From: Sediminicola arcticus
Lineage (GTDB): Bacteria > Bacteroidota > Bacteroidia > Flavobacteriales > Flavobacteriaceae
Length of the DNA: 64,000 nucleotides
Assembly (NCBI RefSeq): GCF_040566695.1
Contig: NZ_JBEXAE010000003.1
Coordinates: 434,001-498,000 of the forward strand
Reading direction: 5' to 3'
Shown here: in pieces, positions 62,006 to 64,000 of the stretch
Layout: each line of letters opens with the position of its first letter
Numbering within the stretch: position 1 is the first letter of the stretch
The notes under the pieces: generated by a model
Told to the model about the DNA's origin: nothing
Seen by the model: the letters and a program-made list of their open reading frames with translations, nothing else
Database searches by the model: none
Program-made: the position numbers and the translations under genes

Positions 62006-63309
62006 TCTTGTATGCTAATTTTTAATATCTTTTTAGTGCCTTTAGTTACTTTAAATCGTTCATCTCCCCTCTTTCCCATGATCCAAACGATGTTATCCTT
62101 GGAACACAATAACCATTGTTTTTCCTTGGAAATCTGGTCCATTTTTACATCTTTAAAATACTTAGACACTTTTTTACTTCCGCGCATGCCGAAGGGATAA
62201 AAATAGTCTCCTTTTCTCCATTTTCTTACCATCAAAGGATACTTTAACGTTTCTTTATCTACATAAAGTATGGTATTACCTGTCTCTTCAATGCTATCAA
62301 CAATAGCTAAAGACATTTTTATAGGTTCCTCTATTTTTTTTTCCTCTTCCTGTATCTCATATTCCAATCCTAAAGGAATTGAAATTTCCTCTAAAAGTAA
62401 ATATTCCCTATGCTTCAAAAGCCTATAGGTTTTGGAACGTACTTCCTTACCCCCCATTGCTGTCATTAAAGACTGTACGTCATTCCATTCAACAAAACCA
62501 TAGTCATGGAAAAGAGCATATAAATAGCCCTCTATGGGATTCAATTTTAATAATTCTGAGATCGAGATCTTGATAACATCCGTTTCCTTGATAAAAAGTT
62601 TTCTTTTCAATTGTTCAACATAGTCCTCTGCAATCCCTGATGACTGTCTTAAAAAATGTTGCGTCTGATTAAAATTCGAAAGAAAAGTAGGATGCAACTC
62701 CTTCAAGAGAGGAACAATTTGATGTCTAATCTTATTCCTGAGGTATTTGGTCTCCAAATTAGAGCTATCCTCTCGCCACTCTAATCCTTTTTCCTTGGCA
62801 TATGCGGCTATCTGCTCCCGTGAATATTTCAATAAAGGTCTTGAAATACTTTCTGTTTTTTCTGGAATTCCAGTAAGTCCATCAATACCTGTACCCCTAG
62901 ATAGATTGATAAGAAACGTTTCTAAATCATCATCGGCGTGGTGAGCCGTAACCAAAGTCTTCCATCCTTTTTGTTCCATTAAAGCATAAAACCAATCATA
63001 GCGAAGCTCACGCGCTGCTACTTGAAGAGAAACTTTATTTTTACTCATGTAATCTGCTGTATTAAAGCTAATTACATGTTCCTCTTTATTAAATTTCTTA
63101 GCTAGTTGTTTCACAAAAGTTTCGTCCCTATCACTTGCATCTCCCCTAAGTTGAAAATTACAATGGGCCATTGCAAAATTTAAACCAGCACTATGGCACA
63201 GGTGGGCAAGTACCACGCTATCGAGCCCTCCACTACAGGCCAATAAAAACCTCCCTTCCAACAAGTGGAAAAAAGAGGAGTTAATATGATTTTTGAATTC
63301 TTCTAACAC
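62002..63309 (-). CDS. tilS: tRNA(Ile)-lysidine synthetase
   Basis: Makes lysidine at the wobble base of tRNA-Ile(CAU). The PP-loop SGGLDS is near the N-terminus, followed by HCNFQLRG and HHADDDLETFLINLSRG; the C-terminal domain has VRKWRKGDYFYPFGMRG and KKVSKYFKD. The frame extends to 63396, but those residues (MSYIKIYAVMKCW...) are not TilS-like and overlap the next gene. The GTG at 63309 gives the normal opening xLEEFKNHI and 435 residues. A GTG start is therefore preferred. Confidence 0.92.
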   Translation of the reverse strand: MLEEFKNHINSSFFHLLEGRFLLACSGGLDSVVLAHLCHSAGLNFAMAHCNFQLRGDASDRDETFVKQLAKKFNKEEHVISFNTADYMSKNKVSLQVAARELRYDWFYALMEQKGWKTLVTAHHADDDLETFLINLSRGTGIDGLTGIPEKTESISRPLLKYSREQIAAYAKEKGLEWREDSSNLETKYLRNKIRHQIVPLLKELHPTFLSNFNQTQHFLRQSSGIAEDYVEQLKRKLFIKETDVIKISISELLKLNPIEGYLYALFHDYGFVEWNDVQSLMTAMGGKEVRSKTYRLLKHREYLLLEEISIPLGLEYEIQEEEKKIEEPIKMSLAIVDSIEETGNTILYVDKETLKYPLMVRKWRKGDYFYPFGMRGSKKVSKYFKDVKMDQISKEKQWLLCSKDNIVWIMGKRGDERFKVTKGTKKILKISIQE

Positions 63310-63322
63310 GCCATAAATGTAC

Positions 63323-64000
63323 TCAAAGTTGCTGCGCCAACCAATTATTGATATACTCCAACATTTCATTACGGCATATATCTTTATGTAGCTCATGGTA
63401 GCCCCCTACCATGAGTTTTAGTGTGGTAGTACTCGCATTTTGGTGAAAGGCTTCGGTCCCCTTATAATCTATTATTGGATCCACAGTTCCATGTAACAAT
63501 AAGGTATTTACCTTTAGTAAATTACTGTTCTTAATAGCCCATTCCCCTGCCTCCATGACTGGGAATGAAAACATAGGACTTACTTTATCGTGCACCAAAG
63601 GATCATTTTTATAGTTCTCTACTTCTTCTGGAATTCGTGAAATACCCATTGGATCTAACCCCGATGATAGTGTTATGGATGGGTATATTTTGAGCATGAC
63701 CTTTCCCAAGATCATTTTCCATTTTTGAGGGGAAAATGCCAAACGGAGATAAGGACTTGTTGCTATTATGCCACGAATATGATGCGTTCTTCTTAAGGCG
63801 TAATTTAAAACCAAATTTCCACCCATGCTATGGCCGTATAAGAATAAAGGTTTGTCTAGATAGCGTGATTCTACCCTTTCAATGACTACATCCAAAAGAT
63901 CCAATAAGGTGCTATAATTGGGGCAATGACCTCGTTTTCCCGAAGATTGTCCGTGACCTATATTATCATAGGCCACCACGGCAAGTCCCAAATCTTCTAA
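63323..64000 (-). CDS. Alpha/beta hydrolase (monoacylglycerol lipase-like), N-terminus outside the window
   Basis: About 225 residues are present. DNIGHGQSSG, then the nucleophile elbow GHSMGG, the acid in HGTVDPIID and the histidine in GGYHELHKD give a full triad, as in lysophospholipase/monoacylglycerol lipase proteins. The frame runs through the right edge, so the start is not visible. Thirteen bases separate its stop from the tilS GTG start. Confidence 0.88.
   Translation of the reverse strand, partial: LEDLGLAVVAYDNIGHGQSSGKRGHCPNYSTLLDLLDVVIERVESRYLDKPLFLYGHSMGGNLVLNYALRRTHHIRGIIATSPYLRLAFSPQKWKMILGKVMLKIYPSITLSSGLDPMGISRIPEEVENYKNDPLVHDKVSPMFSFPVMEAGEWAIKNSNLLKVNTLLLHGTVDPIIDYKGTEAFHQNASTTTLKLMVGGYHELHKDICRNEMLEYINNWLAQQL

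Overview
The window looks like chromosomal DNA of a marine-type member of the Flavobacteriaceae (Bacteroidota). It is AT-rich, most genes lack a strong Shine-Dalgarno, and one promoter matches the Bacteroidota -33/-7 consensus (TTTG-N17-TAnnTTTG). The gene content is typical of the group: a TonB-dependent receptor with DUF4249 lipoprotein, DUF3667, DUF6526 and DUF6090 proteins, GDCCVxC, a two-domain M16 protease and many secreted hydrolases. No rRNA, tRNA, CRISPR array, transposase or integrase was seen.

Layout. 1-11.4 kb: truncated UvrD/PcrA helicase, DsrE-like protein, M20D amidohydrolase, OmpA-like coiled-coil protein, a tandem patatin pair with an M1 aminopeptidase, and recG. 11.6-26 kb: branched-chain amino acid synthesis as a + strand leuCD-cimA-leuB operon and a - strand ilvD-ilvB-ilvN-ilvC operon, separated by an MFS exporter and a GapN-like dehydrogenase. 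The third leu gene matches Leptospira-type citramalate synthase better than ordinary LeuA, and only the 3' end of ilvA survives behind ilvC. Together these suggest that isoleucine carbon comes from citramalate rather than threonine. 26-33 kb: ALDH3-nitroreductase pair, then a tightly coupled operon DUF2891-NRAMP-like permease-pxpA-pxpB-pxpC for 5-oxoproline. The permease has lost the canonical NRAMP metal-binding residues.

33-42.4 kb: small membrane proteins and orphans, a two-domain M16 protease, a MerTP/GDCCVxC metal pair without merR or merA, and an lpxR-like gene broken by one in-frame stop. 42.6-49 kb is an accessory and decay zone. Three pieces of a comM/yifB gene and three truncated DUF6090 genes lie among an ACP-KASIII-acetyltransferase cassette and DUF3667/DUF6526 genes. 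The cassette lies between two copies of the comM 3' end.

49-64 kb: a four-gene outer-membrane operon (secreted protein, TonB-dependent receptor, DUF4249 lipoprotein, MG2-like protein), a penicillin acylase family enzyme, and an operon of alpha/beta hydrolase, tilS, dsbD and a CocE-type hydrolase. The most promising leads are the metal-site-less NRAMP homologue in the oxoprolinase operon, the citramalate/ilvA-loss pair, and the comM/DUF6090 zone.
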